Both the position numbers and the translations under genes were made by a program. The notes beneath the pieces were generated by a model. That model had not been told where the DNA came from, did no database searches, and saw nothing but the letters and a program-made list of their open reading frames with translations. From the NCBI GenBank assembly GCA_030613665.1, contig JAUWLN010000027.1, positions 1 to 15,223 on the forward strand: DNA of 15,223 nucleotides, in the 5' to 3' direction. This stretch comes from Dehalococcoidia bacterium (lineage in GTDB: Bacteria; Chloroflexota; Dehalococcoidia; Dehalococcoidales; RBG-16-60-22). This document shows positions 14,059 to 15,223 of the stretch, piece by piece (the stretch's first letter is position 1; every line of letters begins with the position of its first letter).

Positions 14059-14823
14059 TTATTCCGCCCCGATACTTTGCAGTATGCTGCGCGCAGCGCT
14101 CCGCAATATGGCGGTCGTGTCCAGGGAGAAAAACCGGGCACCCTGGTCTATAAACTCTTTAATCTGGTCGGGTTGGTTAGCATTGACCGCTCCCACACCC
14201 ACCACTTTGCCGGCGGCGCTGCCCTCGGCGATGATACGTTTTACGGCATCCTGAATCTTCGGGTCGTCCAGTTTGCCGGGAATACCGGAAGAAACAGAAA
14301 GGTCGACTCGGCCAATCCAGAGCACGTCAAGCCCATCTACGGTAAGAATCTCGGGCAGATTATCCAGCGCTTCCAGTTCCTCAATCATGGTGATGACCAT
14401 GGTCTCCCGGTTGGCTTGCGGGATGTAATCGGTGATGGACATGCCGCTCAGTGTCAGAGGGCGGCCGCCGGCGCCGCGTTCACCTTCCGGCGGGTATTTA
14501 ACCGCTCTGACGGCGGCTTCGGCGTCCTTTTTGGTGTTGCAGTGGGGAAAGATGATGCCCATGGCGCCGGAATCCAGCAGGCGGTCGGCATAGCCGGTGT
14601 CATAGCTGGACACGCGTACCAGAGGAGTCAGCCCGGCAACCTCCGCCGCCCGGAACATATCCTGGCATGACTCCACGCTGGAAGGCCCATGCTCAAGGTC
14701 GAAGTAGACGAAGTCGAGGCCAAGGCCGGCCAGGCTTTCCACGATGGTAGAGGAAGTGAAGTCCAGTCGGATGCCGATGGCTGTTTTACCTGCCTTGAGC
14801 TTCGCCTTGGTGGCGTTTTTCAT
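14059..14823 (-). CDS. HpcH/HpaI-type class II (metal-dependent) aldolase
   Basis: A 254-residue member of the HpcH/HpaI aldolase/citrate lyase family, which reversibly splits 2-keto-3-deoxy or 4-hydroxy-2-oxo acids into pyruvate (or another 2-oxoacid) and an aldehyde with a divalent metal. FDLEHG (41-46) carries the general-base His45; Arg70 (VRV), Glu148 (MIEE) and Asp174 (GRVDLS) occupy the pyruvate and metal positions, nearly the numbering I recall for HpaI. YPPEGERGAGG (110-120) is the family loop. The second substrate is unknown. GTG 14829 is an alternative, but GGAG sits 7 bases before ATG 14823. It follows the MDR dehydrogenase by about 25 bases and precedes the cysteine-synthase-like gene by 44. 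Together they may split a hydroxy-oxoacid and reduce or oxidise the aldehyde. Confidence 0.9.
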   Translation of the reverse strand: MKNATKAKLKAGKTAIGIRLDFTSSTIVESLAGLGLDFVYFDLEHGPSSVESCQDMFRAAEVAGLTPLVRVSSYDTGYADRLLDSGAMGIIFPHCNTKKDAEAAVRAVKYPPEGERGAGGRPLTLSGMSITDYIPQANRETMVITMIEELEALDNLPEILTVDGLDVLWIGRVDLSVSSGIPGKLDDPKIQDAVKRIIAEGSAAGKVVGVGAVNANQPDQIKEFIDQGARFFSLDTTAILRSAARSILQSIGAE

Positions 14824-14848
14824 TATCACTCTCCGTACTCCTCTTTGG

Positions 14849-15223
14849 CTAATCGCTGCAATCCAGCAGTACTTTCATAAAGTTGGCCCCGCGTTCAATC
14901 TCTTCAAAGGTCTCCTGTGCCCTTTCCAGTGGGCGCACGTCGGAAATCAATCTTTCCCAGGGAACGGCCTTTGCCGCTACCAGTGGAATAGCAGTCTCGA
15001 AGTCCACTGCATCATACAGTCTGACGCCGCGGACCTGCAGCTCCCGCCACATTATCTGGCCCAGGTCAACCGGCGCCGGCTCAGCAAAAATGCCGACGAT
15101 GACAATCCGGCCTCTTGACCTGGCCGGCCTGGTCATCATTTCCGCCCCGGGTGCCAGCCCAGTTACCTCGAAGACAACATCGGCACCGGCGCCGCCGGTT
15201 TTCTCCGATACATAGGCTGGAAG
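14849..15223 (-). CDS. MDR-family alcohol dehydrogenase, C-terminal part (5' end beyond window)
   Basis: The frame is open to the window edge and ends at TAG (14851-14849), giving 124 residues of the C-terminal part of a medium-chain dehydrogenase/reductase. The visible portion begins in the Rossmann domain (GGAGADVVFEVTG, then GRIVIVGIFAE) and ends in the substrate domain, with MWRELQVRG, RLISDVRPLERAQETFEEI and the terminal strand. It is the sorbitol, threonine or butanediol dehydrogenase style. The zinc ligands and nucleotide-binding GxGxxG lie upstream of the window, so Zn dependence is assumed from family, not seen. It is first of the visible minus-strand run, and the aldolase follows it closely. 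The internal ATG near 15139 is not the true start, as conserved sequence continues upstream of it. Confidence 0.87.
   Translation of the reverse strand, partial: LPAYVSEKTGGAGADVVFEVTGLAPGAEMMTRPARSRGRIVIVGIFAEPAPVDLGQIMWRELQVRGVRLYDAVDFETAIPLVAAKAVPWERLISDVRPLERAQETFEEIERGANFMKVLLDCSD

Overview
The window is bacterial chromosomal DNA, GC-rich by eye except near 12.3-13.1 kb. It holds tightly packed genes with Shine-Dalgarno sites and frequent GTG/TTG starts. I saw no rRNA, tRNA, CRISPR array, transposase or phage gene. The gene mix is a four-subunit 2-oxoacid:ferredoxin oxidoreductase, a glutaryl-CoA-dehydrogenase-like enzyme, a divergent URO-D/methyltransferase-fold protein, a stand-alone RAM-domain regulator and an HpcH/HpaI aldolase. 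It suggests an anaerobic organic-acid and amino-acid degrader. Protein style reminds me of uncultured Chloroflexota (Dehalococcoidia-like) genomes, but that is an impression; no marker gene is present to prove it.

Layout. (1) 1-432, plus strand: the 3' end of a gamma-glutamyltransferase gene. (2) 560-3045, minus strand: a likely operon transcribed RAM-domain regulator -> URO-D-like protein -> threonine-dehydrogenase-like SDR, with a good promoter just before the regulator. (3) 3087-3998, minus: a formyltransferase-fold protein closest to the hydrolase domain of 10-formyl-THF dehydrogenase. It is divergent from (4) 4137-4949, plus: a permuted NlpC/P60-type cysteine hydrolase. Two back-to-back sigma70-type promoters lie between them. 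(5) 5019-12306, plus: a long, nearly gapless run of korABCD-type genes, a D-2-hydroxyacid dehydrogenase, a glutaryl-CoA-dehydrogenase-like enzyme, a flavodoxin-fold protein, a YfcE-type phosphodiesterase and an MFS transporter. (6) 12496-15223, minus: a second run read MDR alcohol dehydrogenase (cut by the window edge) -> HpcH/HpaI aldolase -> cysteine-synthase-like enzyme -> flavin reductase-like protein.

How the genes may work together. The plus-strand run reads like a catabolic cassette: the MFS carrier takes up an organic acid, the hydroxyacid dehydrogenase makes a 2-oxoacid, and the ferredoxin oxidoreductase converts that to an acyl-CoA and reduced ferredoxin. The acyl-CoA dehydrogenase then oxidises the product. 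The dehydrogenase keeps the Glu/Arg/Tyr residues I associate with decarboxylating glutaryl-CoA dehydrogenases. The simplest specific guess is therefore 2-hydroxyadipate/2-oxoadipate -> glutaryl-CoA -> crotonyl-CoA. This is inference; the substrate is not readable from sequence. No wholly new system is evident. The points most worth a second look are this module, a Cys-to-His change in the flavodoxin-like protein's cluster motif, and the near-leaderless regulator promoter.
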